A stretch of 34,965 nucleotides of DNA from assembly GCA_003427395.1 (NCBI GenBank), contig BFEA01000656.1, positions 469,227-504,191 of the forward strand, in the 5' to 3' direction. Position 1 is the first letter of the stretch; every line of letters begins with the position of its first letter. Positions 8,399 through 18,831 of this stretch are shown here, piece by piece. This DNA is from Chara braunii (taxonomy: Eukaryota; Streptophyta; Charophyceae; Charales; Characeae). The notes below the pieces were generated by a model. It searched no databases and was not told the DNA's origin. It saw only the letters and a program-made list of their open reading frames with translations. Both the position numbers and the translations under genes were made by a program.

Positions 8399-9006
8399 AT
8401 CCGTTTAGCGAACTCGGTCCCCTGCATCCTTATACTGAGTTCACAGCTGACTCATGCAGACGAGCGCGTACGAGGCGACTTGGCTTTCTCGAGGTCGCGG
8501 TCGTACGCGAGCGCACACATGAGAGAAGGTGGATCAGTCCTGGGTTCAGTGTACCGATCGCGTTCGGCCTACATGCAACTATCCTACTCATGTTATGTTG
8601 GGTGAGATCCAGACATTACTTTCAGATCCATGCCATACATGTGACTAAAAGGAAAGAAAAGGGGAAAGGACAATTAACTCCTTTCAGCATTTTTGGTGAT
8701 CGAAGGCTAATGATTTAAACCCAGACATCCATAGCTATTGCTTCCAATCAGATCTGGGAGTATGGCTCATGCAGATGGATAATAGGAGGTGACAAAACAG
8801 GCATCGCAAACACAAGATTGGAAATCCGAAAAGATCACTAAAAAGAGTTCACATTCATTCCATGCATACACGAGGCAAAGACGACAAAGAAAATCCGAGA
8901 TGATTTACAAAGAGAAATCGGAAAAGGCCGCAACAAAATCGGTCATAGCAGGAGTCAAAATTATACAGACAAACAAAAGAAAGAACCTCATCTCGCGCCC
9001 ACAACT

Positions 9007-9007
<1 letters not shown>

Positions 9008-9073
<66 letters not shown>
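9008..9073. repeat. (CT)n microsatellite inside LTR copy 1
   Basis: About 33 CT units. LTR copy 2 has a shorter (CT)n at the homologous position (31740-31763), followed by the same tgcgg(g/a)cagtccgtcg sequence, so the tract belongs to the LTR and has since expanded or contracted. Confidence 0.95.
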
Positions 9074-9075
<2 letters not shown>

Positions 9076-9334
9076 ACAGCATCCTGATGCGGGCAGTCCG
9101 TCGCCTCGCACCCACACAGAGTTGTCACCCCGCTTAGTTTGAGCATGCAAGCCAGGTTCGCCCGTGCGCCACAGTCCGTCGCGGTCCCGCACGTCAACCC
9201 CATATATCTGACACCAGCTCGTCGGATCGCGCAACTCTCTCGTCTACTCACCTCTCAAGCTGACTCGTTAGCCGACCCTCACTGATCGTGCTAACTCCAA
9301 GGTTCTTAGAGAGCAAACTAATCGCGCTTGCAAA

Positions 9335-9341
9335 ATTTATA
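9335..9341 (-). promoter_or_regulatory. TATA box of LTR copy 1
   Basis: TATAAAT on the minus strand, in the context gcatgcTATAAATttt. Copy 2 has the same box at 31963-31969 and copy 3 has TATAAAA at 27853-27859, each followed on the minus strand by a gcgcg-type segment. It lies about 750 bases from the U3 end, a sensible U3/R position, and fixes the LTR as minus strand. Confidence 0.55.
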
Positions 9342-10244
9342 GCATGCATGCTTGCGCGAAAGGTATGGGATTAAGCCCAAGAGGTCAGGAGGAGAAGAGA
9401 AGAAGAGCCTACGTCTGCATGGTCAGGCCGCGGCGTGGGGGTCGTAGCCACACTTCACGGATCGATCCGGTCATGCAGGCGTTCAGGCCAATTAGAACAA
9501 AGTACGCAAAGCGAGGAAGAAGGAGAAGGCGGGTAAGCACGAGGAAACCAAGAAAGAAGGAAGGTACAGTTACAATCACACCCGCCAAAAACGACAGTTA
9601 TGCAGGATTAAGGGCGCGATCCAGTCAGAGCCCAGTTCCTAGTGCCGCGAGATGTACGCGATTAAGAAGCGCGGCGTAGCAAATCCAGAGTAGCTAAATT
9701 CATAGCCTAAGTCCTAATTGCAAAAAGGAAATTCCTAAGATCCCAAAAACAATTCCGCGAGCCCGTGGGGGCTCGATGTCAGTTGAAAATTCAAAAACGA
9801 TATTCCCTCGCGATGATCGCGCCAAAAATTCCTAGTGCTCACAGTAGAACAAGAAAGAAGCCACGGCAACCGTTGTCCATCGTGCTCGCTAAGGCGCGGT
9901 TACCCAATCGTCGGCGCGGGACTTTCCCGACACCAACCCGACAGATTTTCACAGAAAACAAAAAGAAACAAGGGCATTCATGCAATCAGCCCGACCAACC
10001 CATCTTCCCGCAACTCACCCATCCGACGTGTCTCATTTTTCCATGGTAGCTTAGCGCATAAAGTCGCGCGATTACAAAAAATGGTTTGTCACAGCGGTGT
10101 CTGTCCGTCTGCGCCCGACAGATTCCCATCTTTGCTTGGTAAGCTATGATCACTCGGTCTCATCGCTAATCCGCATCACACTCGGATAACTGTCATAGTT
10201 AATCGCGCCTATTCCCCGGTTTCTCGTCTCCCATTCCTCAGGCT

Positions 10245-11450
10245 TCCGAGAAAAGTGTTAGCTCTTGACCTTATGTTTCCCCCCTCCCCCTCTCCCCCTG
10301 CTCTCTCCTCTGCCCAAATGGACTGCCTTGACTATCTGCATTCCTCCATGCCATAAAACTACACATAGAGTTAGACGCCATGTTCAACCTTCGAGGGGTG
10401 ATAAAACAGGAAGGTCGGTTAGCCTGCACCCAGTAGTTAATACGGGTTCTAGGCAAGTCTTATGTGCTCGGTGGAACTCTCGGCAACGGTTCATCGCCCG
10501 TTTAACAGAGTTCTACCCTATCGCGATCGTGGAGCCGAAAAATCTCTCCGCCTACGGGGAAAATCTTGGTCATTACCCTAGTCGGATAGGGTAAAGATTT
10601 CGGCCTCACACATGCGTAACAGACGTGGCAAATGTACTTACCTCCCTGCATTAGCAACCTCACCTTATGCATCATTCAAGTTTCTCTCTATCTCCATCAC
10701 TCTGTTCCCTAGTCCTCCTCCTCTCCCCCCAGTCCCCCTCTCCCCCCTGCCCCCCTCTCTCGAACATGCTCAATCCTCGAGATGTGATAGATCAGGATGG
10801 TCGGGTAGTTTGCATCCAGTAGTTACTATGGGTGCCAGACAAGTCTTATATGCTCGGCAGAACCTTCGGCAACGCCTCACTACTCGTCGAACGGAGTTTC
10901 ACCCTATCGAGATCGCTGAGCTAGGAAAACTCTTCCGCTTACGGGGAGAATCTTGGTCTTTAACCTAGTCGAATAGGGTTAAGAATTCAGCCTCGCACAC
11001 GAGGAACAGACATGGCAAACATACTTACCTCCCTGCATTACCAACCTCTATATCTTCATTTGCCTGTCCCTCATTGCCCTTTCCCTCTCTCCCCTGTCCC
11101 CCTGTCCCCCTGTCCCCCTGTCCCCCTCTCTCGACCATATTCAATCCTCGAGATGTGATAGAGCAAGTAGGTTGGTTAGTCTGCAACCGGTAGTACTACG
11201 GGTGCTAGGCAAGTCCTATATGCTCGACGGAACCATCGGCAGCGCCTCGTCGGCCGTCTAACGAAGTTTTACCCTATTGTGATCGCCGAGCCAGAAAAAC
11301 TCCTCCGCCTACGGGGAGAATCTGGGCTATTACCGTAGTCGAATAATGTAAAGAATTGGCCTCACACACGAGTAACTGACGAGGCATAACGTACTTACCC
11401 CCTGCATTACCAACCTCATCTCTTTCTCGGAAAGCACTAGCTATTAACAC
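10245..11450. repeat. Tandem array of about three 370-390-bp units
   Basis: The marker ccctgcattancaacctc occurs near 10644, 11031 and 11400, spacing 387 and 369. Each unit contains a C-rich tract (cccctgtcccc type, near 10275, 10720 and 11095), then gtgatanancagg, a ctatgggtgc-like segment, caagtcttatatgctcg, a ggcaacg-like segment and tacggggagaatct. A gaaaa(g/c)tgttagct-like fragment at both ends (10246 and 11428) suggests where the units join. No ORF is credible. Arrays like this occur in the 3' untranslated region of some plant Ty3/gypsy elements, and this one lies next to LTR copy 1. Confidence 0.8.
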
Positions 11451-12119
11451 TTCGATTTTAATCAGTATCTGAAAGATACTAGGTTTATCCATACCTCTCC
11501 AGGAAGCGAAGATACCTTAAACTCCCTACATTATTTATAAGTAATAATCTCCCCTTTTGCATTCATAATAATCAACTTCAATAGTTGGAAAAGCCTTGGA
11601 CGATTGAATAACGGGCTCATTAATTGAATTGATACTGAATCTTGCGCATGTGCGTTGGAAACTTAGGGTTGATAATTAATCGTTGCCAACAAGTAATCTG
11701 ACATGGTGATACTAAACCTGAAAAAATTATTTGTTCTTGAAGTTTTAACGTTAATTGTTACTATTCAATGAATTATCTTTCTCCTTTCCCATGATCATTG
11801 GATTAACGATCCGTTATGTCAAATCAAATTTATGATTACGCCGTTGTCAAAAAAATAAATTATTTGGTGTGATCCTAATAAGTTCACTGGTTCTGAAGGT
11901 GGAATTCATCGATTTACCATTGGTTAGTGACTATTACTTCTACAAAGCCTTGTTGTATGTATAAGACTTTGTGTCTTTCCCTACCTCCTATTATCACTTC
12001 GAAGGATCCTGTTGCCAAACTCAGTGAACAAAATTGACAGCCAATGTTTGAATCTTTGTTGTACCCGGCGGGGACAGGAATTGCTACAAGTCGACATTGT
12101 CCACGGAACAACATAATAG
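11451..12119. other. AT-rich stretch without a recognised gene
   Basis: Composition shifts abruptly to AT-rich after the tandem array. No domain is recognisable on either strand. It could contain the 5' untranslated region of the LINE whose ORF1 follows. Confidence 0.45.
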
Positions 12120-14213
12120 GATGGACACAGAAGACCCAAATGGGTCACTGGGACACAAGGTTTGTCTGACTTGCTGAAGTCTTTGGACCAATGTGTCAAA
12201 ATTGGAATCTTACCTCGTAATCGAAATATGGGAAATGTGTCTGAAGACGATGAAGATGAAGACACACTGGAAATGGATGCAAATGATGAAGTAGACCAAC
12301 ACACTGTACAATGACTGAAAGAACACACTGTGGTTATCTCCTTCGTCCATCAGGATGAAGATTTTATCCCTCTTAACCTCAAAAGACAATTGATTGGATT
12401 TATGAGGTTGTTTGGGTAAAGGACAATAATGGGTCAACAGTAATGCAGAGAGGAACGTTGAGGAATGAAGAAGCGAACATGATTTCGTACGTTCCACCAA
12501 AAAAGGAAATTGTCGAATTCTTAATAAAAAAAGGTTTAGCAAAGATCCCATTGGCGGACGACGAAACTGAATACCTGACATTTTTTTCTTGATAGGAAAC
12601 AAAAAAAGAACTTGAAGAGAGAAAAAATAAGGAGAAAAAAAGTAAGTTTTGGTTGATGGGTCTGCGAGTCCCGTGGCGAATGGTTCCTCAAATGCACACC
12701 TTTGTTCAAACCAAAGTTGGCCCGATCCTTAAAGAATACCCCATTCTGAGAGACTCAGAGGAGCGAGAACTGTCACATGTCAAATTTGACCTCCCCAGCT
12801 CTGTCTGGCATAAAGTGAAGAAAAAGTTTCAACTTCGGTATGCAAACGATGATGCCCACGTCATTGACATAGTAACACAGCATACTCCCTGGTGTGAAAC
12901 ATGTCGTTGGTTCTATCACAAGACGACGGAGTGTCTGCATGGAGATCCGGTTCAATCCAAAACGGATAAAGAGGATTCCTCAAAATCCAAGACCCAAACA
13001 ATTGAAGAGAATGGGACAAATTCGTCACAAGAAATGGGCGGAAGGGGAAGAGGTGGAGGAAGACGAGGAAGCAGAGGCAAAGGGGGAGGAAGGGAGGGAA
13101 GGGGGGGGAGGGGAGGAAGGGGTATCGGATACCCTATCCCCACCCCACCCCCTCCACCCCCACCCCCACCCCCCGAAGACGAAACCCCCTTCCCCCAAAA
13201 ACGAAACACCCTTCCCCTCCCCTGCTCATTCCCATACCCCATCACGTTCGCCTTCCCCGCTGCCTGGTCGGCCCCCGTCTGAGCAGGGTTCGTCAATGCG
13301 GGTTGAGAAGGACACAACACCTACAGCCACTAGTGAAGGTGAGCCAACTCCCAATGCATTGAAGGCTTTCACTAAATTGTTTGACTATAATGCTTCAAGT
13401 TATTCCCCAGAACAGGGAGGACCGAAGACACAAAGCCCAGTGCAGAAGGTTCTGGAGGCCCTCCGAAAAGAGGGTGTAGCAAAGGTGATGAACGTGAGAG
13501 TTTTGCGTAATGTAGAGCACCACTCCACTGTCTCTAAGGAAAAAAATATTTTCACCAGCATGTCGGTTTCTCCCACTGCTGGTCCGACAGTCCAGGAAAT
13601 TGAAGGAAATGTGGCCACAGACATCTTTGGAGGTATCCCTGTTGACCCCATTGGCTCACCTACCCAAAGCAAACGAACAAAGTCCCCCTATAAACAACGA
13701 AGAATGGGGCACAGACCAACGGAAAATGATTGTTCAGATCAATCTGATTCTTCCCCACAACTTACAAAAAAACTCCTCAATCAGAAATGAAAGATGGGGC
13801 AATCTTTACCAGTGCAAACTCCCACTTTGAAGTCAACCAGACTTCAGGGATAGCAGGTCATCAAGCCTAACACCACAACACGGAGGAGAACCGAGCAAAG
13901 GCACACAAACTTCAATTCTAGTCTAGGATCAAAACAACAACAACGTTAAGACGTTGCAGTCTAACAACAAGGACAAAGTCATTAGAAAAATTGTTTCCCT
14001 GATATGTGTATCTACACTTGTAGATATCATATGTCTAACCGTTCATGTCGTCAGGAGAGGAAAGTCTTACCAATCCTCCCATCAGAGGAAGTGGGTACCC
14101 CCTCAGACCTGGTGATATTAGACAAAGCAAGAAAGTTGCTCCTGGACAAATGCTCGGTAAGAATGATGAAAGGTTACAAATTGAAGCGTCGGACCCTAGT
14201 AGGAAATTCATGA
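12120..14213 (+). pseudogene. LINE ORF1 relic (nucleic-acid-binding protein with CCHC knuckle)
   Basis: The clearest part is 12653-13282: a folded N-terminal region followed by CETCRWFYHKTTEC, an exact CX2CX4HX4C zinc knuckle at about residue 80-94 of that segment. After it come an RGG/Gly-rich stretch and a polyproline stretch. The same frame is open back to 12422 apart from two stops at 12590-12596, and a further upstream part at 12120-12407 is in a second frame, with the shift near 12405. After the proline tract the sense frame switches again and continues to 13790 as a Ser/Thr/Pro-rich tail, with more degraded basic sequence to about 14213. This order (globular part, CCHC, low-complexity tail) is that of plant L1-type ORF1 proteins, which coat the element RNA. 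The endonuclease start at 14.2-14.48 kb is inverted relative to it. Confidence 0.65.
13060..13180 (+). other. Polypurine block switching to a polypyrimidine block (self-complementary)
   Basis: A roughly 85-base purine-rich run with several G tracts (13040-13122) meets a C-rich run (13131-13175) across the perfect palindrome GGGTATC-G-GATACCC at 13120-13134. The G-rich arm can pair with the C-rich arm or form a G-quadruplex on its own. In the ORF1 frame these encode the RGG and polyproline stretches. Confidence 0.7.
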
Positions 14214-14480
14214 GTAATGTACTTGATTTTTGTACCTATCTTGGAAACAAGGTTCTCCTCAGCAGTGGCATAAAAGCTCCGGTAGGTAGGCGTCTCCTGG
14301 TTTCCTCTGCCGTTCCACAGCGACCGATGACGGATATTTTCTCAGTATTTAGTTTTGTCTCTTGAAGGAACATAACACTTACTTTCTTTTCGTGGATCCA
14401 CGATTTCAGTCTGAGTTTTTTGTGTCGACCATTAGAGTCTCCAAGTCCCCTAACATTCCAGGAGGCAATGTGTAGCTAAG
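14214..14480 (-). pseudogene. LINE ORF2 N-terminus: start of the endonuclease domain, inverted
   Basis: Minus-strand translation from 14476 leftwards reads HIASWNVRGLGDSNGR, then LKSWIHEKKVSVMFLQETKL. This is the canonical opening of the APE-type endonuclease of plant L1 LINEs, with the catalytic-site Asn of SWN and the metal-binding Glu of QET both present. The frame then shifts near 14335, and an open stretch of about 48 codons continues to about 14212 before stops. The rest of the endonuclease is missing here. To its right lies the integrase end of a gypsy element on the same strand; to its left lies a LINE ORF1 on the opposite strand. The plus-strand LINE at 20.8 kb lacks precisely this N-terminal part. 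Confidence 0.75.
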
Positions 14481-14559
14481 GTTTTAACACCATTGTCACA
14501 TGTTGAGCTCGTCGGGGGTTGGATGCGGCTCATGGGCGTGGTACTTCAGGTCCTTGCAG

Positions 14560-15500
14560 TGTGTGAAGGTTGGTGGGATTTTTATTTTCTCCCAGAGTCT
14601 GGATCGATCTTACTTGGTCACACTTCTTTCAGTTGTTTCCCGAAGTGTGGTGATAAGAAGTTCTTTGCTGTTGGAATGCTTCTCCATTAATTCAGTGTAC
14701 CCTTTCGCCTTAGCCTTAAGGTACGCCCACGTGTTTTTTTCCCGGACTCGAAAGTTTCGGAGACATTCCGACTGATGGCGCAGGGAATACTGTTGGTCCG
14801 TAGCTAAAAGGGGGTGAACCCTGTCGACTCGTGAGGGGTGGCCCGGTGAATTCCAATGATTTGGTACATTATCTTGGGTCAGGGACGCGTGTCATTAGCC
14901 ACTAGGTTTCGTCATAGGGCGGTTTTAATCATGCGATTCGCATTTTTTGCGACTCCATTGGACTAGGAGACATGTGGAGCAGTGTATCGGAGGGCGACGC
15001 CTCTGCGTATCAACAGTTCCTCTACTTCCGCCGAAAACTCAAACTCATTGTCGGTGAAAATTTATTATGTATCTAGAACAATATTGAGGAATCGGTCAAT
15101 GTAGGTGGCTATTTCCAAGGTCTTACGCGTTTTGCACGAGTAGATCTCTATGTATTTTGAAAAATGATCAATTAAAACCCAATAAAATGGAATATTTGCA
15201 ATATTTAGGACTAGGTGGCATGTCAATATTAACCATATCTATCCTGACATGCTAAAAATGACACTATACTTTTGTCGAAACTATAGTGTTTGCTCAACGG
15301 ATCGGCGCCCGGTTTGTGGGTAAGACTAGACAGTTATCAACCACATGTCTAACATTTTCACGAATGTTAGACCAGGACAATCGGTTTTAATAAATAGTTA
15401 CTTTTGTGACACGTATCACAAAGTGAGCGGCCTACTCCTCGTGAGCGGATCGGGTCCAATCGTAGCGTTGAAACGGATGTGGAACCGTTAATCATAATCC
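14560..15500 (-). pseudogene. Ty3/gypsy integrase relic
   Basis: Read on the minus strand, the order is an H2C2-like zinc module (AAHFVIRVTKVTIY ... VVDNCLVLP, about 15460-15290), the catalytic core, and a C-terminal region. In the core, VLIDHFSKYIEIY (about 15190-15150) supplies the first Asp and IFTDNEFEF (about 15065-15035) the second. The segment that should carry the catalytic Glu reads SNGVAKNANR (about 14980-14945), where the usual E is replaced. ESTGFTPF near 14820 and YLKAKAKGYTELM near 14730 match the conserved tail of this integrase group. Several stops and shifts are present. The function would be insertion of the cDNA; this copy cannot do it. No chromodomain is visible before the junction with the LINE fragment at about 14.5 kb. 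Confidence 0.75.
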
Positions 15501-16105
15501 CGATCCGTTTGTTTTATGCTTTTGTAGGTGGTCGTTGATCCATTGGTAATCTCGACATCTCTCGAGTGTCCGACGTCTGAAATGCTTTGTATGGCTATGC
15601 AATGATTTGCCAGCTAATTGAGTAACTAGGATTTTATTTGTCCATACTTCCGCTCGTCGGAATTTCTCATCCTATTGAGGTCGGTCAGTTTTGGTGGCTT
15701 CAAATCGAGTTTCCATAGGAAGATTATCTATACAACACAGATGAGACCTTCATTTTTACAAACCGTTCGATATCAAATACATGCATCATGCGCGCAATTA
15801 AAATATGTGGCGCAGTCTACCCAATCGACCAATCCAGATTCATGTAGGTGAAAATCTACCTCATAAACTCGTGAAATGCACATGCAAAAATAACATAATT
15901 TATTGGGAAGATCCAAGAAAATGGAAGGGTCGGGATTTTGAGAGGATGGCTTAGGGAGAGAAAAAGGGGCAGTCACGGCTTCCGAGTGAAGATTAAAACC
16001 TTCTGAAGGATCTTCACCTCACCTTACTTGGGCTCGTCCTTTTTGTTTTGGATCGTTCCACGGGGTCACTTTTTTCCTTGCAGGTACTTTATCAGGCCGA
16101 TGCGG
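15501..16105 (-). other. Linker between RNase H and integrase of the gypsy relic
   Basis: No domain is recognised. One minus-strand frame (15976-15773) is open but carries no known motif. By position it is the RNase H-integrase connection of the same pol relic. Confidence 0.4.
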
Positions 16106-16460
16106 ACGTGTTTGTTTGTCCGCGTTTCTGTGTTGTTCGTGTCACCGGTGGTGAATGTCAAATTCCATACTTTATAACATGGTAGCCCATCATCTCGTCA
16201 TACTCGAGTAACGCTTCGACTCTTTCAGTGCAAGGAGTGACTCGTGATCGGTAACCAACGTGAACTTTCGGTTGTATAGGTGCGCTCGGAAATGATGGAT
16301 TCCCCACAACACACCAAAGCAAATAACTCTGCGTCGGTGCAGAGTAGTTCCACTTGCAGACTGACATAGTGTTGGAAGCTTATTCCACCACGTGTTCGAG
16401 TCCTTCTTGTCCNATCTGGGCCAAGATGGTTGAGATCACCTTGATATGTCAATCAATGAT
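16106..16460 (-). pseudogene. Ty3/gypsy RNase H relic
   Basis: On the minus strand, ELFALVCCG (about 16325) is followed, after a frame change, by GIHHFRAHLYNRKF, then FTLVTDHESLLAL (about 16265-16228), then MTRWATML and the IHHR ... NAD end. These correspond to the HFR.YL, F.l.TDH..L and RW...L landmarks of the Ty3-type RNase H-like domain that degrades the RNA template. One ambiguous base (N) lies at 16413. In-frame stops interrupt the end. It follows the RT directly, as usual in pol. Confidence 0.75.
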
Positions 16461-16562
16461 AATAATAAAATACTTTTATGGGTTTTGGCCTCATAAGGAT
16501 AGGGGTCGAAATCAGATTCGCCTTGAATTCTCAAAATGCGTGATCACACTGGGGAGACTTGA

Positions 16563-17972
16563 TCAATGACTTATTTTTTTCAGCAGATTCTGGAAGGGTC
16601 CAGCAATCACCAAAAATTCATTGATAGACCTTTGGCAATACGAGGCCAGTCCCAAAGACACCTGAACTTGCGTAAGCGACATGGACACCGACGCGTCCCT
16701 CACGACGTCCAACTTTTGATTTTCTGGTTGCAATCCCTTATAAGTAACCATGAGGCTTGAAAATGAGATCTTCGCCAGGAAGGACTGACATTTCTTGAGA
16801 GCATCCTTAAAACCTGCGTTTTTTAACGTACGCAATGTCTTCTCAATGTGTTGCACGTCTTCTTCATAGGTGCTTGAGTACACCAGAATATCATCCATAA
16901 ATATAATCACACAGTAATTAATAACGGTTTGCGTCAACTGCATTTTTCGCACAAAGTTCTAGGATGCTATATTCATCGCGTGCTGAAACGTCATTGGTGC
17001 ATTGCAAATACCCATCGGGCATCGAATCCATTGCCAAATCCCTTAAAAAAAGACGAAGGTGGTTTTCGGGCAGTCTTTTTTTTTTGCCGAGAGGTTGATG
17101 GAAACCATGGTGGACATCAAATTTGCCTGAAAATGTTGCGCACCCTATAGCATCAAGTAGATCATCAATTCAAGGAAGAGGGAAACATCTTTAATTGTGA
17201 TCTCGTCCATTTTTCGATAATCAAGTTAGATCCGAATTCCTCTTGTCTTCTTTGGTACGATCACCACAGGAAACGACCATGACCCAATTGTAGGTTTGAT
17301 CCACCCATTAGCTTCAACCTCTTGGACTCTCTAGAATGTGGCAATTCGGTGGATCGTGAAGTATCGATATGGAGTGCAACTAATTGGCGGATGACTCCCC
17401 GTTATAGTTTCGTGTTGAATTACATTCGCCATACCAATGTCGTGATCATACACGTTCAATACTAAAGCGTATCTATGCAATACACCTTTCCAAAACTTTC
17501 GTATTTCTTTAGGAACATGAGACGAAACTATGACCGTGGGATTAGTATTAAAAATATCGAGTTGAATCTCAGACCAATCACGTTCAAGCGGTTGCATTCC
17601 TTCTATGCTGGGGAACATCGAACTATTGGTTCTAACTAAGAACAAAGTGATAAACATCTGTAATTCCATGAAACTGATCATTTCAGTTTCATTTCCTTTG
17701 GTATCAATCTCTGGATCAGTAGTGCTTGACACGATTTTTAATACCGTTAGTTCCATTATTTCTTCGATCAGATCCGAAACATCTTCGATTGGTGTCTCCG
17801 CTTCTTCCTTAATCAAACCTACCATTGCACTCTTCGTGAGCAAAGGCCGAGGCAAAGATATTGTGTGACATGTTGGTATCTCATTCGGAGAGAAAGTGTA
17901 CCCTCGTACAATGTATGAGTCGTACAAAGTACGAGGGAGTTCCGAAAGGTCAGCCATAACTGTTATCTGCAA
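16563..17972 (-). pseudogene. Ty3/gypsy reverse transcriptase relic
   Basis: The N-terminal part is the 213-codon open frame 17972-17331, which ends in the conserved approach to the RT (VIQHETITGSHPPIS.TPYR). Reading on leftwards, with shifts, come GWIKPTIGSWSFPVVIVPKK (about 17310-17250), an FPLP.IDDLLDAIG segment (about 17185), FSGKFDVHHGFHQ with the first catalytic Asp (about 17125-17085), and, in the open frame 16952-16563, FMDDILVYSS with the catalytic Asp pair followed by the thumb. The arginine expected in FPLPRID is a TGA, consistent with CGA to TGA decay. The catalytic residues survive but three frames are needed to read the domain, so it is a pseudogene. Protease lies upstream and RNase H downstream in the standard Ty3 order. 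Confidence 0.85.
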
Positions 17973-18720
17973 AATTGGTTAACTGAGTAAAGAGGTCGCA
18001 ATGATCCAAATCTTTGTAAGAGTGAGAAAGGACAACGAAGGGGAGGGAGCAGAGTTAGACTTAGTACTATAAATGTTCAAATAGAAGGAGTGCACAAATC
18101 GTATAACCATCTTGAACTCCTCCTTGGCTTCCTGTTCAAAACGTAAAACCAACTAGTTTTACTCTTTTTATCTTGACAAATGATTCAAAAACTCTGCGTA
18201 ATCTCTCTCATCATATTCACCTTCCTCAGATTCTTAGAAGGGAGAGATTCTCAAGCACTTTCCTCTGCTGAGTCATCCTCGTCCTCTATTCGGATCACTT
18301 CTACCCGTACCACTTTATCTATCATCCCCATGATTTTTTTTAGGGGTGGCATGAAAATGCGCAAGTGAACGGTTTGTGGTTTTCCTCAACTGTGGATAAG
18401 AATGAGCGTTTAGAATCGAAATGCCACCGTGCGCCGATAGGAAAAACCCATGACAATCCTAGTAGTACATAATACGACTGCATATTAATTACTAACGCAT
18501 TTACCAACACATGCATGCGTTCAACCTTGACTGCCACATTTTCAATCATCCCTACGATATTGATAGTTTCTTCATCAGCCGAGACAATTGTCCTTCCCTT
18601 ATAGGGGGAGAATCAAATTTAATCGTTTGGTCTTTCGAACCGTGTCAAACGACAATGCCATAAGGGATGATCTGGTATCGATTAAACCGCCAGTTATTTG
18701 GCCAACTACTTGTTTTGACC
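17973..18720 (-). pseudogene. Ty3/gypsy aspartic protease relic and linker
   Basis: Minus-strand translation near 18700-18655 gives ITGGLIDTRSSLMALSF, which fits the retropepsin active site LIDTGSS with Gly changed to Arg. In the open frame 18549-18340 it is followed by YYVLLGLSWVFPIGARW, the second conserved protease element (iLG..Wl....). An acidic linker (IRIEDEDDSAEES, about 18300-18260) leads toward the RT. The protease would process Gag-Pol. The Gly to Arg change in the catalytic loop and several stops make it inactive. The nucleocapsid and gag that should precede it are not found immediately to the right; gag of the same orientation lies 10 kb away. Confidence 0.65.
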
Positions 18721-18831
18721 TCCTAGCATGCCGAAGGTGCCCCCAACAGGGTCGGTAGAGGTTCGAGCTCTGGAAAATAAAAAACGAAAAAAATAAAAAT
18801 AAAAAAAAATCACATCATGTAGAAAAGGTAA

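Larger units (their letters stand above)
7708..10093 (-). mobile_element. Long terminal repeat, Ty3/gypsy-type, copy 1 (about 2386 bp)
   Basis: The left boundary TGTGACG and right boundary GTCACA form the usual TG...CA termini with a 6-bp inverted repeat. Most of the length aligns by eye with LTR copy 2 at 30344-32745. Examples are acctcacgcccg at the left end, aaggattttnggaaa about 75 bases in, gccgggggatatgaaatatt, the (CT)n tract, ccgaccctcact, the aatttatagc box and the final tggttnGTCACA. The coding strand is minus, deduced from the TATA box and from the position of gag next to copy 2. GCGG flanks both sides, which would fit a 4-bp target duplication of a solo LTR. It could alternatively be the 3' LTR of a broken element whose 5' LTR is copy 2. 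Neither a primer site on its left nor a clear polypurine tract on its right is visible. Confidence 0.8.

Noticed and set aside
9344-10149. Plus-strand frames within LTR copy 1
   Set aside because: The same region in LTR copy 2 does not keep them, and the LTR is transcribed from the other strand.
12952-13320. Minus-strand frame opposite the LINE ORF1 G/C-rich tract
   Set aside because: Shadow of the low-complexity purine/pyrimidine blocks; the plus strand carries the CCHC protein.
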